Source of the DNA: Pterobdella sp. o SKG-2022
Lineage: Eukaryota > Annelida > Clitellata > Hirudinida > Piscicolidae
Direction of reading: 5' to 3'
Assembly: GCA_964035795.1 (NCBI GenBank)
Contig: OZ038321.1
Coordinates: 8,635,446-8,699,445 of the forward strand
Length of the DNA: 64,000 nt
Positions 1-12,075 of the stretch are shown in pieces (positions within the stretch are counted from its first letter, which is position 1; every line of letters starts with the position of its first letter). A program made the translations under genes and the position numbers. The notes below the pieces were generated by a model. That model was not told the DNA's origin. It worked only from the letters and a program-made list of their open reading frames with translations, and did not search any database.

Positions 1-496
1 CTTCTCTGATAATAACATCGTTTTCAAAAATTACTATCTTCACAACCTATGATAGACATAATTATAAATACATTAGAATTGCTTAGAGCTTAATTTATAA
101 TTAATATTTCCCACATAGTTAATACGTATATTTTAAATTTTCTTTTAATTCATCACTATATAATGCCATAAACAATAGTCACTTCATTCTAACGTTTTAC
201 GATAAGGCTATACTTATCTAAAATTATAACTTTTATTTAAACTAAATGTATAAATCCTCAATTGATTTTTAAAGTTTAATTGCTATACAAAACATACATA
301 AGTTGTTTCTGAAAAAATAGCTTGAAAAATTTTCATGTTATCAAAGCATTCTTCAATTTTCATTAGTTGCCTATCTAGCCACTTATCATAATGTATTTTG
401 GCTCTGGCTTTGAATTGTCTTATTTGTTGCTTTTTCGGTAGTTTTAAATTTTCATATTCTGTATTTTTCTAAAGACATCTTAATGTACTTATAAGT
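1..496. other. AT-rich DNA, no gene seen
   Basis: No open frame with recognisable protein sequence and no tRNA-like fold was seen. A short motif, AAGGCTATACTTA, near 204 recurs near 606 inside the adjacent inverted-repeat element, so this stretch may hold a decayed relative of it. Confidence 0.4.
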
Positions 497-697
497 AATA
501 TCAACAATCTTCAACGTCAAATTATGGGACAAATTTAGTACCTACAAAATTTATTTACTATAAATACCAATAATTTCAAAAAAATTTTTATGCTAATGTA
601 TTATGGTAAGGCTATACTTACCGAAAACTTTAGCCATTTTTGCTCAATAAGTGTACTAAATTTTTCCCATAAACTGACGTAGAAGATTGTTGATATT
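497..697. mobile_element. Inverted-repeat MITE-like element
   Basis: The two ends are inverted copies of about 45 bases with roughly four mismatches. The left arm starts AATATCAACAATCTTC, and the right arm ends with its complement GAAGATTGTTGATATT. The 200-bp unit has no coding capacity. A terminal inverted repeat with a short non-coding centre is typical of a non-autonomous DNA transposon. No clear target duplication was recognised. Confidence 0.6.
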
Positions 698-1139
698 CTT
701 CATTGTTTTTTTATTTTTGTTTTCAGTCAAGTGTCTTTTTGTTTTCTAGACAGTTCTGTTAGTTCTGGGTGATTGCTTCATAACTTGAGATTATTTTTGC
801 TTTTACTTGGAAATGTTTTTTCTGCTATTTCTTTTATGCTTTTTAGCATACTTTTGGAGGATGGAAAATATATCTTATTCGAGTTTTTGTGTTTCGAGTT
901 TTTAATCAAGTTGGTGCTCTTGAATATTCATTTTTAAGATTATTTTTTATTCGAATTTGATTTTGAATGTATTTGATAAAAATTAACTAAACTAGCCTAT
1001 TAACAAAAAACGATTTTATCAAACACTTATTAACTGAATAGTAACACGAAGCTTTTCGTAAGTTGAACTCACATTCATGTATACAAGTTTGATAATTTTT
1101 TTTATTTAGTAAGGTTTATCAGTTTTGACTAGTTTAGGG

Positions 1140-1860
1140 TCAGAGAGGGTTTCTATGCCATTGTGAGCTTTTGCTGAAATTATTCTCCATTTGTGTTTGG
1201 CTGGTATGATTATATAGTCTATTGTGTTAAAAATTTGGATGAGTGTTTGGTCTATTTTCCTTGTGCCTTCCCATGTTGTTCTTTGCTTTTTGTGTGGAGC
1301 AAGTGCTTGTAGCTATGAGGTTTTTTGTCGATATGAGTTTGTAGAGGAATGTTCCATTGCTGTTTTGCCTTCCTCTTTCAAAGTTGCCTGTCATCTTTTT
1401 TTTTGTTTTCAAGTTTGGGATTAAAGTCACTTAAGAGAATGAGTGTAGTTTTTTTATGTTGTTTTTCTATTGTGTATTGAAGCTCTTCTATGAATGTTAT
1501 TTTTTCATTTTCATCTGCTAGAGCTCTCACTTGAGTTGGTCCATACACTCCAACAATAGAAAAAGTTTCTTTACTTATTTTTGCAGTAACACTCATTACT
1601 CTGTCTGATATCAACTCTGTTTTGATGAATTCAGTTTTGTTCTTGTAAACTATGCCAAACCCATAGTGCTTATTTGTTGGTTTAAATGATAGGAGAGTGT
1701 TGTTTTCTCTTTTTAAAGAGAGTTCTTTTTTTTTGATCTCATGAAAAAGAAGAAAATCGAGCTTTTATTTTGCGAAGTCTTGCATTAGTGATTCTTGTTT
1801 GGTGGATGATGTAAGACCTCGCACGTTGAAAGTTCCACAGCAGGTGGTGTTTTGGAACTT
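1140..1860 (-). mobile_element. LINE endonuclease fragment
   Basis: The minus strand reads as the start of an apurinic-type endonuclease domain of a non-LTR retrotransposon. It begins near NFKVRGLTSSTKQESL, passes KLDFLLFHEIK, then ISDRVMSVTAKISKETFSIV and VYGPTQ, with LLSDFNPKLE where the usual GDFNAR motif would be. Frameshifts and stops break it and no reverse transcriptase follows, so it is a truncated, dead copy. The exact LINE clade cannot be settled. Confidence 0.6.
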
Positions 1861-2362
1861 TTTCGGTTTTTTTTTGTTTTGTTTTTATTTTGACCGTATT
1901 AGCAGTATCAGCAATACTAATATTTTTTTAGATTTTCCATTAAGAAATGGCATCACCATTTCAGCAAAAAAAGAGTTTGTTATAACAATCATAAAAAGCA
2001 AACCAACATACAGTGAAGTATAATAGCCTAAATAAAATTGTAAGGTCAAAAAACACAAAGTATTTCTACTTTGTGTCTTTTGATTTTACAAAATAAATCA
2101 AAATACAGAAATCAACATAGAAAGACAGAGACAGAGACAAAGGATAGGACAGTTCTCAACCACCATGGAAAGCATACAAGCTCCCGGCGTCAGTTACATG
2201 TATGTACTCTAACCTATAACATTGGTGCTATTCAAATGAAATGACTAAAATTTATATCGAATTAATTATAATTTTATGGAGATATCTATGTAAATAGAAA
2301 TAATTAAGAATATGTGAAAATTACTTGTTTGAAAGTTATATTAAAAATGCATTGAAAAACAG

Positions 2363-3098
2363 CTCAGGACAGTTGCCTGCTTTGGACATCAGCACGGGAG
2401 AAAGGTTGATGTTGAGTGTTGGAATCATTGACATCCTGCAAAGTTACCGCATGGCCAAGAAGTTTGAGCATGCGTTCAAGGCTGTTCTGCACGATGGAGT
2501 GAGTGAGTTCCATGGGGGGCAGGTGCATTGGGTTTTGAGGTTATTTTGCTACTATATCACAAAAGGTTCAAATTATGATTTTTTTTTTGCTCCAATGTTT
2601 TATCAATAAATTAAATGGAAATATAATAAAATTGATGGATTAAACACCAACATCCTGTTATTAAACAGCTATCATCAATTGCTTATCTGCTTAAAACTCG
2701 AATAAATGAATAAATTTGTCAGTAAGTTTTTTATAATAGTAATTAACTTCTAATAAAGTATAATCTATTTTTAAATTATAATTCATCTTAAAAAATACTT
2801 TCACACTGTCGGCCCGTATAGCTCAAAAGTAGAGCATTAGACTAATTTTCTCAAGTTACCGGGTTCGTAAGCCGACAATTAGCACCTGTTTCACAGTGTG
2901 TTTTTACTACATTTAATTTTTAGTAAGCGCTTTAATCTATAAGGAAAAGCGCTTTATAATACTCAATTAAATTACACTTTAAATTTGAAATTTTGATTAA
3001 TTTTTTGATATCAGGACACCATTTCTGTTCATCACCCTTCGTTCTACGCTGAGAGATTCAAGAAGTTTTGCTTGCAAACCGTCTTCAAAAGTTTGTAA
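2363..3098 (+). CDS. Type I PIP5-kinase, C-terminal exons (partial)
   Basis: Two exons encode the end of a phosphatidylinositol-4-phosphate 5-kinase, which makes PI(4,5)P2 at the plasma membrane. Exon 1 (about 2363-2498) carries GERLMLSVGIIDILQSYRMA then KKFEHAFKAVLHDG and ends at a GTGAGT donor. Exon 2 (3015-3098) starts after TATCAG and reads DTISVHHPSFYAERFKKFC, then a TAA at 3096-3098. The frame is continuous across the junction. GIIDILQSYR and D-T-x-S-V-H-x-P-S-F-Y-A favour type I PIP5K over PIP4K. The intron holds a tRNA-derived SINE. The N-terminal kinase exons lie off the left edge or were not recognised. A GTAACA donor overlapping the stop leaves open a further exon. Exon 1's acceptor could be 2363 or 2368. 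Confidence 0.75.
2812..2978 (+). mobile_element. tRNA-derived SINE, copy 1
   Basis: The head has a pol III A-box-like stretch (TAGCTCAAAAGTAGAGC) and a decayed B box (CCGGGTTCGTAAGCC). A shared body, CGACAATTAGCACCTG, follows. The 3' end has a hairpin, AAGCGCTTT...AAAAGCGCTTTATAA. Two further copies lie at 10.2 and 52.2 kb. It sits in the PIP5K intron. Confidence 0.75.
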
Positions 3099-3850
3099 CA
3101 CAATTATTTATTCATATTTTTTTATTAACTGGTCACATTTGGTTTTTGTGTCATTACAATGTAATCTAATGTGGATATAATGCTTCTAGTAGATAAGATA
3201 AATTGATAAAAAAGCAGATCTAAATTTTTATACTACTAATTTCACACACGAGTGGGATAAAACTATATTAGTTTGTAGGATTCAATGAACTTTCTATATA
3301 CGTCAATACTAATTTATAGTTACCTCCTTCTGCGATAAGCTTTCATATTATCTTTATTCTTGGTATAAATATGTACCTATTTAAATGATTAAATAATTTA
3401 TATACAAATTACCTATATCTTCGCATGAATTAATTTCATATTGATTCTCAACACCCATTTACAACATTATACACTCGAAATAACTGCACAGCGAACAAAG
3501 GCAACAAGAAGCCCTCATTTGGTCACACACTGCACCCCATGGTCGAAGCTGAGAGTGTGCCCAGTAAGATTCGGTGTTTCATACTTTTATAGCTTTCACT
3601 TAGATATTCGAAGTCAGTATGGAGATTTGCTAGCAAAACAACGTTATAACCAAAAATTTCTTTTAATCGGCTTTGAGCATCTTTTGTAAAGAATACCAAC
3701 TATGGCTCGGACCTGAGAAATTAATATGAAGATGGGTTGATCGATATTTTTGTTTTGTTAAAAATTTTGATTTTTTCAATTTTTGTTTTTGTTCTAAGTA
3801 ATTATTTAGTTTTCATATTTATAATAAATCGCTTATTTGTAAATTACACC

Positions 3851-3925
3851 ATTGTAGTACCAACAGTCTAGACTGACTGCTGTCAATCCCAGTTACTGGG
3901 ATATGTACAGAAGTATAATCTAGTT
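3851..3925 (+). repeat. 3' end of the ~370-bp repeat (CCCAGTTACTGGG family)
   Basis: This is a 5'-truncated copy holding TAGACTGACTGCTGTCAA, the palindrome CCCAGTTACTGGG and a GTACAGAAGTATAAT tail. The same end occurs in eight other places in the window. Confidence 0.65.
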
Positions 3926-4821
3926 AGATCAAGTAATTTTTATTATAATAGTAATGATTAAGTTGTTGAAATTTAGCTATAAAACTAATCGATGCAATAG
4001 AAAAAAATGCAATAATTAAATCAAAATTAATGCTTGTTATGAAAATATTTGAAAAATTATGACACAACTAATCGACAACCTTTATTTTATAGATATATAT
4101 AACGTACATATAATATATATGAAAGCAAAAGTTAACACAGAAGGCTAAATTGACGTCATCTTCAGGTATAATGAAAGCCATTTTAAAGAAGCAGTTTGTG
4201 TTGAACTTGCACAGCAACAGGTGAGGGCAATTATCTCATTGTTGTATACCATTACCTGTCAAACAGCTCTTCAGTCATTGAACCATAGTACACTCACCAC
4301 CTCAGTACAAGTTCCCTGTTGAGTGCCACTAACTCAACATTTACTCAACGCACTGATGCTGCTACATCTTTCACTGCGTCCTCCATCAGTGGTCTGTTGT
4401 TTGGTGCTGTTTTTTGTTGTATGTTTTTGCGGTACTTTTTTTTCGTTCTATTGTTTTACAATGCTGCTTAGTGTGGTATTTCGGTTTTGTTTTTCTTTTT
4501 TATACTATAACATTTTGTATCTTTTTTTAAAAACAAGTTTTTTCTAACAAGTTTTGTAAGTATTTGAATCTTCTATTATTGCTTAATATTTTGAGGTAGT
4601 ACGATTCTTAATTTATACATACGATACAGTGTTGTGATATTTTATGAAATTTTATTAATGTTGGGTTAGCCGAGGTTATTGTTTGATGTTTTTATTAAAT
4701 ATTTTATCTATACTAAACTTCATTTCAACAAGTTTTAAAAAGCTTTTAAAATGTATCACTTATAAAAAAACGAAAAATTAATAATTAATGATTTTAAAGT
4801 TTCAATCTCAACCAAGGTGAA

Positions 4822-5199
4822 ATGGAGGACCAGACTGGATCAGAGTCCAGGGACCCATCTTTAGAGAACCACAAAACTTCTTTTCAGTCATCATCTTCAT
4901 CCACTCATCAAAATCACGAAAGAGATTTGTCACAGCTATCTTTTTCTCCCATAATGGAACATCAGTATAATGATCACCTTGACTACCAAACTGATCTAGC
5001 CAATCCTCAGTTTATTAATCACTCCAAAAATCACTCATTTGAGTATAATCTAAGTCAAGATTGTTTAAATAATTTGTCTATTCAATCTCCTGCTAATACT
5101 AAATCATCCACGCAATCATCTACGTCAAGTAACCACAGGGATAATGGAGTTTGCTCAAGTAATGTCAACTTCGCTAGGAAAAATTCAAAAAAATATTTG
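4822..5199 (+). CDS. Hypothetical Ser/Asn-rich protein, first exon
   Basis: An ATG in good context (AGGTGAAATGG) opens a 126-codon frame that ends at a possible donor TTG|GTTTGT at 5199/5200. The product starts MEDQTGSESRDPSLENH and is hydrophilic and rich in Ser, Asn, Gln and His, with runs such as SSSSS. There is no signal peptide or membrane segment. Its end, NFARKNSKKYL, is basic. This composition suits a disordered N-terminus of a nuclear regulatory protein, but no family is recognised. Read on past the donor, the frame stops at 5226. No second exon was found before the 5.3-kb repeat. Confidence 0.45.
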
Positions 5200-5283
5200 G
5201 TTTGTTTAATTTCTTGTTTAGATTAATATTTAAAATTATTTAAAATTCAAAATGAAATTACCTGAAGTTAAACTTCACCAAAC

Positions 5284-5605
5284 TTAGCGCCAGCTTTGTA
5301 AGGCTGCTTTTCGGTTATAACCTGGATAACAGTATATTCTCAGGCAAGTATCGACATATTGGTATTATGGTATTGTTTTCATTTGGATTGACGTTTTTTT
5401 AACAACGGCAAAGCAAAAGGTCCAAGTTTGTGAACGACGACTTTTGAATTCTATAGCTTCAAGTTGAACGTTAGCTCAGGCTGGCAGGTCCATAAAGCCT
5501 GCAACAAATAAAGGGTCCATAAACTACGATACAAGTAGTATCAATAACCTTGACCTAAAACTTTCAAACCAAGTTACTGTGATATGTACATCAGTATAAT
5601 TCAAT
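5284..5605 (+). repeat. ~370-bp repeat, nearly full copy
   Basis: It runs from TTAGCGCCAGCTTTG through GGTTATAACCTGGATAACAG and AACAACGGCAAAGCAAA to AAGTTACTGTGATATG and CAGTATAAT. It has the same order of blocks as the copy at 28,671-29,038, with more divergence. Confidence 0.7.
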
Positions 5606-8600
5606 GTGATTAATACATAAATAATAAAATGAGCTTAAGCCAACTTTATTTTACAAGTAAGATCGAGAAGTGATTTGACCCAGAATTTCAATGTTTTTTT
5701 TTACTAGAAATCATGAGCTTTTTTACAACTGTGGCATGATATCCTAAGTTTTTAAAAATTAGATCTGCTATATAAATTGAAATATTAAAACTAATTTTTA
5801 TATTTATACTCCTTTGACCATCCATGCTTGCTTAGAAACAGAGTAAAACAAAGAGAATGTCTTCCATTGATATACGAATTGATATAATATAATTGTTTAC
5901 ATTTTAAATTTGTTTAATATACATTACTGTTATATCTGTTTACAATCATCATCATCATCAATTTTCAACCCACATACAGACCAGATTATAGGCTGGGTGC
6001 AGGATGGCTCAGAATCAATATAGAGCATACCGAGTGTCAATTTAAGTTATTTAAATGTCAGACTTATTATATTCAATATAATTGGGTTTGTGGGAATATC
6101 ACTGCATAATCATCAGAATGTTTCATAATGCATAACTCTATATTATGTAATTGTTCAATTTGGGTATAGTTGTTACATCAGTTAATTACAATTTCCAATT
6201 AATTTAGCTGTTGATTCAATAATCATAATATACTAGCAATGATTTTGTAGTGTAAATGAAGTAGAACTTGGCAGAGCTTATATGGTTCACATGCCTCTTA
6301 ATGCCCCAATCTTCACTTGATGATTGTTTCATAACAAACAAAAATGTTTCGTGCAGTGAAAAACTTCAAACCATTTTTTCATTCTATCATATTTTTTGTA
6401 GGCTAATACTTTTTTTATTAAACATATAGGGTTTTCAGTTATGTTCTGTGGTTTTCCATCTAGTTTTAATCGATTATAATACTTCATATCATTATAATTT
6501 AGAATTATTTTTTTAAATATTTATTTTCTATTTTGTTCATTATTATATATTCCATATTCAACAATATTTTTCACCTTCGACAGTAACAAGATTTAAGACA
6601 TTATTTTATCAACCGACCATTTCAAAAGCTACTTATCATCATCTTTTGATCCTTTGTCGTATCAATATAGTGGTTCATTGTTTAACAACGTGTTGACGAG
6701 TTTAAGTGAATCAAGAGAGTGTAACTTCCTAGCCTGAATAGTGTTCCAATGGACCAAACTCTATGTGAGAACTCAAAGTCTTTATAGCATCTATTAAGTT
6801 TTCTTGTCAGTTTTTATGTTGTTTTTTTAAGTTTCTTATTTTATGTGTATTATTATTCTTATTCTATTTTACTAATATTATTCTTTTTTGAAGATTCATA
6901 TTTTTCTAATGTTAAAGTCAAGCTATAACCTTTAATACGTGTCTATAATATGTTTTACATATGTGCTGTGTCGTTATGTAGCTTGATGGTAAATTTCTTC
7001 GTTGGCTTTTTTGTGTTGTTTCCGAATGTAAGTTATGACACTTGAGGACAACTTGTATTCATGTTAATAGTGTATATCAAACGATTACTGTATTTCATTT
7101 TCATAATATAATTATTTTTGCTTTAAATATGAAGTCATTCGAAAAACTGTTTAGTGATTTATATTCAGTGTTTCTACCTTGACTTTGCGGAGTTTCGAGA
7201 CATACCCATGAAACCGATAAATCGATATGACATTTCATTAGGACTTTTGAGATTTTCACCAAAGAAAGTGTATCACCTACAGCTAATTATTTCATTTATT
7301 TTCAGCATTCTATGATATATCTGTCCCATTTGATTGGCTGACACTCCTACTAGTCATAATTACCTCGAGTTTAAGGATAAATATCCTTTTCCATTCAATT
7401 TTTAACATCGCCAAATTGCTTCATCATGACGTAGATTGATATTTTGCTCTTTGCCGTGTTGAATTCATATATTTTGTACCGTCTTTTTGCTTATTTCATA
7501 TGTAGTTTTTTGTGTTATTTGGCGTTTTGAATCAAAATTCCTTCTCCTGTGATCAGCATTGAGGCATCTCTTCTTGAAGCTTCGGCATATATTATTCTTC
7601 TCTTCGAACTTTACTTTCTTTCATTGTATTATTTTGTAAACAAAATAATTTTATTTAATGTTCATAATTTTTTATGTTTTTTATTTTTATAATTATTATT
7701 CTTGTAATAATTATTATTATATTATATTATAATTATTATTCATATAAGCCAATACTGAATGAATTATGATAGTAATATATGTACCAGGCACAAGAACATA
7801 GGTTTATTTGGCAACAAGCTTTTGGCAAGCAGGACTTACATTATCAAGTGTTTGATGATGTAGTTTTGCTGACGACAAGCTGCATGTCGAATAAAGCATT
7901 GTTTTGGTGGCTCCTGTGCATATTATCATTATTTCTAATATTATAACCAAAATCTGCTTCACTTTTAAAATTTATTTTATTTATTTTAAATGAGATATTG
8001 CAAATTGTATGCAATATCCTTTCGTCTGACATGGTAACAACAACCACTTTAATTTTAATGAGGAAATCATTGAATTTTCGGTAAAACTTTGTATTTATCA
8101 TTGCGCACATTAATTAATATTTTTATGTAAATAAATTTAACGTTATATTATCATTTTCATAGCTTTTACTACTACTACTATTATTATTATTATTATTACC
8201 TATATTAATACTTATACTTATAAAACTATTAATTTTTAAAATTTTTTTTATGTAAAAATTATTATATTTTATAAAAAAATATTAAAATAAAAGTAGTCAC
8301 TTAATTACAGGCGTTTTCATTATAATGCCAATAGTAGCATGTTTTCGGTGCTCTCTGATTCTTTCATGATCAAACGAAAATAGTGGCGCTTACCATTATA
8401 GTTGTGCCATGCTACTATTGATTGATTGATTGAAGCTTTTAATCTGTCGACATTCCCACACCACCGTGACAACTTCTGACGCCATCTAGTCCATGTAATT
8501 GTTTGCATTCAATTTCAAGTTTCATGTTTTTAATGTTTATTTTTTGAATTATTATTATGTAGTGTATGAGTGATTTTTTGAATAATTATTCATATGCATT

Positions 8601-9848
8601 TTTTCAAATTTTCGAATTTTTAACTGTTTTTATTTCTCGTTTTGAACTAAATATTTTATAACATATACTGAGATTAGTAGTGTTCAAAAATTTACAATTG
8701 CTTTCTCAAATAGTCGCATATAACATAAGTTTTTTTTTAATTCCATGAAGCTATCATGCCTTTAATGCTAATTATGACGTAAATAATTATTAATTATAAA
8801 TAATTCCAAAAATTGATAGAAGTTTTCAATTCATTTTTACGTATTAAGAAATATATTTTAGAAAGTTGGATGGGATTTTCTTCAATAAATTTTTTTTTAG
8901 AGTGACATGATTTTTAAAGTGCGGCAGAAATATCGCTAGTCGGGGTTTAGTTTTATGTAATCTTTAAACTAAATTGAAATAAAGAAAACTATGCTCATTA
9001 AGCTTTTTTCCTTCGTAGCGATTATCTCGCCATACCCACACTCCATATCATTCTAATACGTTATCATGGCTACAAACTTTTGCTTTTGAAAAAATATAAA
9101 TTAACGCTCTAGTGAAGATACCACCAAAAATATATATATTAATTTTGATGACTCGGGCTGCTTGCAAGCAAAACTTTCAAGAGTCGGTCATCGCTCTTCA
9201 TCCGATCTTGATTAAGAAAAAAAAATATAATTAATTAATAGGTATTATTTAATGAGAATAGAAACAAGAAAAGAAAATATTATTTTTCAATGACGTTTGA
9301 AATAGAGTTTTTGAACAAAATAACTTTTTAGATAATAAAAGTTTAAATAGAAGCTATTATTAAATGAAAAAACAATGCAAAAAATAGGTTTTTGGTTGTT
9401 CGGTATAAAAACTGTGAACAAATATGAATATATGTATCTGATGTTTTTGAAAGGTTCATACAGTTTACGTGGAAAGTTTATGTAAGTTACATGCAATAAT
9501 TTATTAAATTCATTATTTATGAGTATTTATTTGTTTTTACTACGACTTCAAACAGAACATGAGCCCAATTTTTCATTCATTTTCAAAAAAATGTCTTCAT
9601 CTGATTCATATTGAGTTACTAAGAGAGAAAATGTTAGAGATTGTTTCGTTTTTTAATTTTCCATATGCTTAAGAAATTTACAAGCAGGTTAAAAATCTTT
9701 ATTTTTTGACAATTTTTTATTAAATATGCAAACTCACCTGTTGCGTTGCTTAGCAACAGTTTTTATATTTTGACCTAAATTCTTGCTCGCTTACAATAAT
9801 AAGCTAATCGTTTAGTTTAGATTTTTAATATCGGAAGCTATATGGAAT
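5606..9848. other. 4.2 kb without a supported gene
   Basis: Very AT-rich DNA with short open frames that lack conserved motifs. It holds impure (TTA)n tracts near 7,690-7,740 and 8,165-8,197. There is also a perfect 13-base inverted repeat, CAATAGTAGCATG...CATGCTACTATTG, at about 8,328-8,420 that may be a small foldback. Exons of the 4.8-kb gene could be hidden here, but none can be supported. Confidence 0.4.
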
Positions 9849-10166
9849 ATGGATGACGACGAAAATCCAAAAATTAAAAAGAAAAATTTAAAAAAAAACT
9901 TTGAGAGAACACTTGCCATCATCAAACCAGAAGCTATGGAACAGAAAAATGAAATTATTGGAAATATTAAAAAAGCCGGATTTTTGATTTTACAGGTTGT
10001 ACACTTTAACATCAAACATTCTTCAAGAACTCATATGAGTTGAAGAGATTTGTGACATTAGGAACATTTCATTCCCCAGAGCAAGGATGTGCATTTGACA
10101 CCAGAGCAAGTATCTGACCTGTATGAGGATTTTATAACTCCGGCATCCATGCACCAAACCATCGAG
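9849..10166 (+). CDS. NME5-like nucleoside diphosphate kinase domain, first two exons
   Basis: Exon 1 (9849-9995) begins MDDDENPKIKKKNLKKNF and runs into ERTLAIIKPEAMEQKNEIIG, the N-terminal strand and helix of the nucleoside diphosphate kinase fold, ending KKAGFLILQ before GTTGTA. Exon 2 (10080-10166) follows CCCCAG with SKDVHLTPEQVSDLY and stops at GAG|GTTCCC. The TLAIIKP...IIGNIKKAGF...LTPEQ pattern is closest to NME5/radial-spoke-type kinases, which serve cilia and flagella. The catalytic-His segment is not present in these exons. No later exon was found before the SINE at 10.2 kb, so the gene is cut off or broken. The lysine-rich lead is unusual. Confidence 0.6.
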
Positions 10167-10198
10167 GTTCCCTTCATTACTACACGCACTATATCAGA

Positions 10199-10366
10199 GT
10201 CCATATAGCTCACCTGGTAGAAAGTTAGCTTAATTATATAAAGTTACCGGGTTCAATCCCGTGTTGAGCCAACAATTAGCACCTGCTCCACAATTGTTTT
10301 GTTACATTAAATTTGTAGAAAGCGCTTTGAACTAAACGAAAAAGCGCTTTATAAATACTACATTAC
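10199..10366 (+). mobile_element. tRNA-derived SINE, copy 2
   Basis: This is the best preserved head of the three: A box TAGCTCACCTGGTAG and B box GGGTTCAATCC. The shared body AACAATTAGCACCTGCTC and the AAGCGCTTTATAAATAC end follow. It directly follows the NME5-like exon. Confidence 0.8.
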
Positions 10367-10430
10367 ATTTGAACACATAGTCTGTTCTTTATTTCCTTTA
10401 CATATAACACCGCATGACGCTTAAACAATG

Positions 10431-10553
10431 GTGAATCATAAAAACACAAATATTTGAACTTTTCACCTGACGATGATATAGAATATATCAAAAAGCTTCG
10501 TCAAAATAAAAAATTCAAATATTCGTGTTTTCATGATTCACATTATTGAGGCT
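10431..10553. mobile_element. Foldback element, arms ~33 bp
   Basis: The left arm, GTGAATCATAAAAACACAAA, is matched near 10,552 by an inverted copy (TGTTTTCATGATTCAC) with about four differences over 33 bases. The centre has no coding frame. Confidence 0.55.
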
Positions 10554-10755
10554 AATTATACACAATTTTTGAGCATATAACTTATGAGCTCTCACAAATC
10601 GATTTTTTCGAGCGAAAGTAAAAAAGTACGGAGCTTTGCGTTAACGTTCTTGAAAAGTTTACACTGTTGGTATTTTATAATGAAAAAGATTCTCAACAAC
10701 TTGATTCAACAAAACTTATGATATATATAATGATTTTTCCAAGAGCCACAAAAAA

Positions 10756-10940
10756 ATGAGTAACATTTCAGAACAATAGTTAGTTTATCAAGATACAAAG
10801 CTTTTCGTTAACAGCGTAACGTTTTTAAGTATAACTTCAAAGTATATGGAAATACTTAAAGTTATTCTTGAAAATGTTACGTTGATAACGAAAAGCTTCG
10901 TATCGTAATAAGCTAACTAGTGTTCTGAAATGTTACTCAT
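10756..10940. mobile_element. Large palindromic foldback MITE, arms ~80 bp
   Basis: The left arm starts ATGAGTAACATTTCAGAAC and runs for about 80 bases. The right arm is its inverted copy ending GTTCTGAAATGTTACTCAT, around 88% identical by eye. Only about 20 bases separate them. Both arms contain GAAGCTTTTCGTTA-type sequence. Confidence 0.75.
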
Positions 10941-11087
10941 TATATTTCAAAAGCATTTTTTCTTTTTTATGTTAAGATTTGAAATTTATTATATAAAGTT
11001 TTTTTAAGTACAAGATAAATTTTTTGATTCTGATGGTAAACTGCAGGATATAATTATAATGTCATCTTCACTGGTATCAGAAAAACA

Positions 11088-11287
11088 NNNNNNNNNNNNN
11101 NNNNNNNNNNNNNNNNNNNNNNNNNNNNNNNNNNNNNNNNNNNNNNNNNNNNNNNNNNNNNNNNNNNNNNNNNNNNNNNNNNNNNNNNNNNNNNNNNNNN
11201 NNNNNNNNNNNNNNNNNNNNNNNNNNNNNNNNNNNNNNNNNNNNNNNNNNNNNNNNNNNNNNNNNNNNNNNNNNNNNNNNNNNNNNN
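11088..11287. other. Assembly gap (200 N)
   Basis: Exactly 200 N, a fixed-size scaffold gap. Frames crossing it are meaningless. Confidence 0.99.
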
Positions 11288-11334
11288 ATATAATAAAAAG
11301 GCAAGAGATAACGAAACACAACTATACGAAAAAC

Positions 11335-11960
11335 TAAGACACCGCACAGCGAATTGCCTGAGCGTTACCACGAACAATGGCCAGTGAAAAACTTTCAAAC
11401 AACCATTCAGATTCTCTGGGCTTATTTTCAGTCTAAGAAATGCGTTTTCCAAATTAGACAAAAATGAAAAGGCATAAGAACCAAAGATACCAAAGGTTTC
11501 AACCGCTAACGGGACGAAAATATGGCTATCTGCAAGGCTTCGATATTTTTGTGTTTTCTGCTTGTTGGGAAGCCCAGCCGAGATTGACTACAGTTTGAAG
11601 CAAGTGTAAAAGGCAAAAAGAATCAGAACAGGTAGCGTCCCAGATGAGGCATTTGCCATCCTTATAAGGAGACAAATTAATCTAAATCAGCAGCTGGGAG
11701 TGTTTGGTTGAGTGAATCTTTGACGGCAGAGCTAAAAATTGGTGAGCCAAAAATTATAAGCTTTTCAGGGGAGGTGACCTGGAGCTCTTTCAGTATGCCT
11801 CGGGTTTTTTCCAAAGCCTTCTGAAAATCGACTGCGTCCAGATTTAAGTTTACGACTTCAGATTTAGAGGCGTTTGTTTCAAGGCCGAAGAGGGTAGGAA
11901 TGATGGTTCCCAAATCATGAACGATTTTGTCAACTGGTTCTTCTAAAGTTGCATCGACTA
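11335..11960 (-). mobile_element. Degraded retroelement RT C-terminal fragment
   Basis: On the minus strand one frame gives ASKSEVVNLNLDAVDFQKAL and SPEKLIIFGSPIFSSAVKDS, resembling the part after the RT catalytic box (x-N-x-K-S-E ... L-x-x-L-G-S-P). Further on, another frame gives IFVPLAVETFGIFGS and SLAIVRGNAQAI, a block common at the end of invertebrate retroelement polyproteins. Frameshifts and an adjacent gap show a dead fragment. The family is uncertain. Confidence 0.5.
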
Positions 11961-12075
11961 AATACCATTTATGAAGTGGTGTAGAAACAAACCTTTGCTA
12001 TGTCGTCAACAGCTAAAGCGAATAGTGATGTATTTCAATAAATTTTAACCGAATTTTTTTTTTGGGCATTAAAAG

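Noticed and set aside
2812..2885. Functional tRNA gene
   Set aside because: The tRNA-like head has a broken B box and no complete cloverleaf, and is fused to a SINE body found three times.
11004..11461. Several ORFs at 11.0-11.46 kb
   Set aside because: They run through the 200-N gap.
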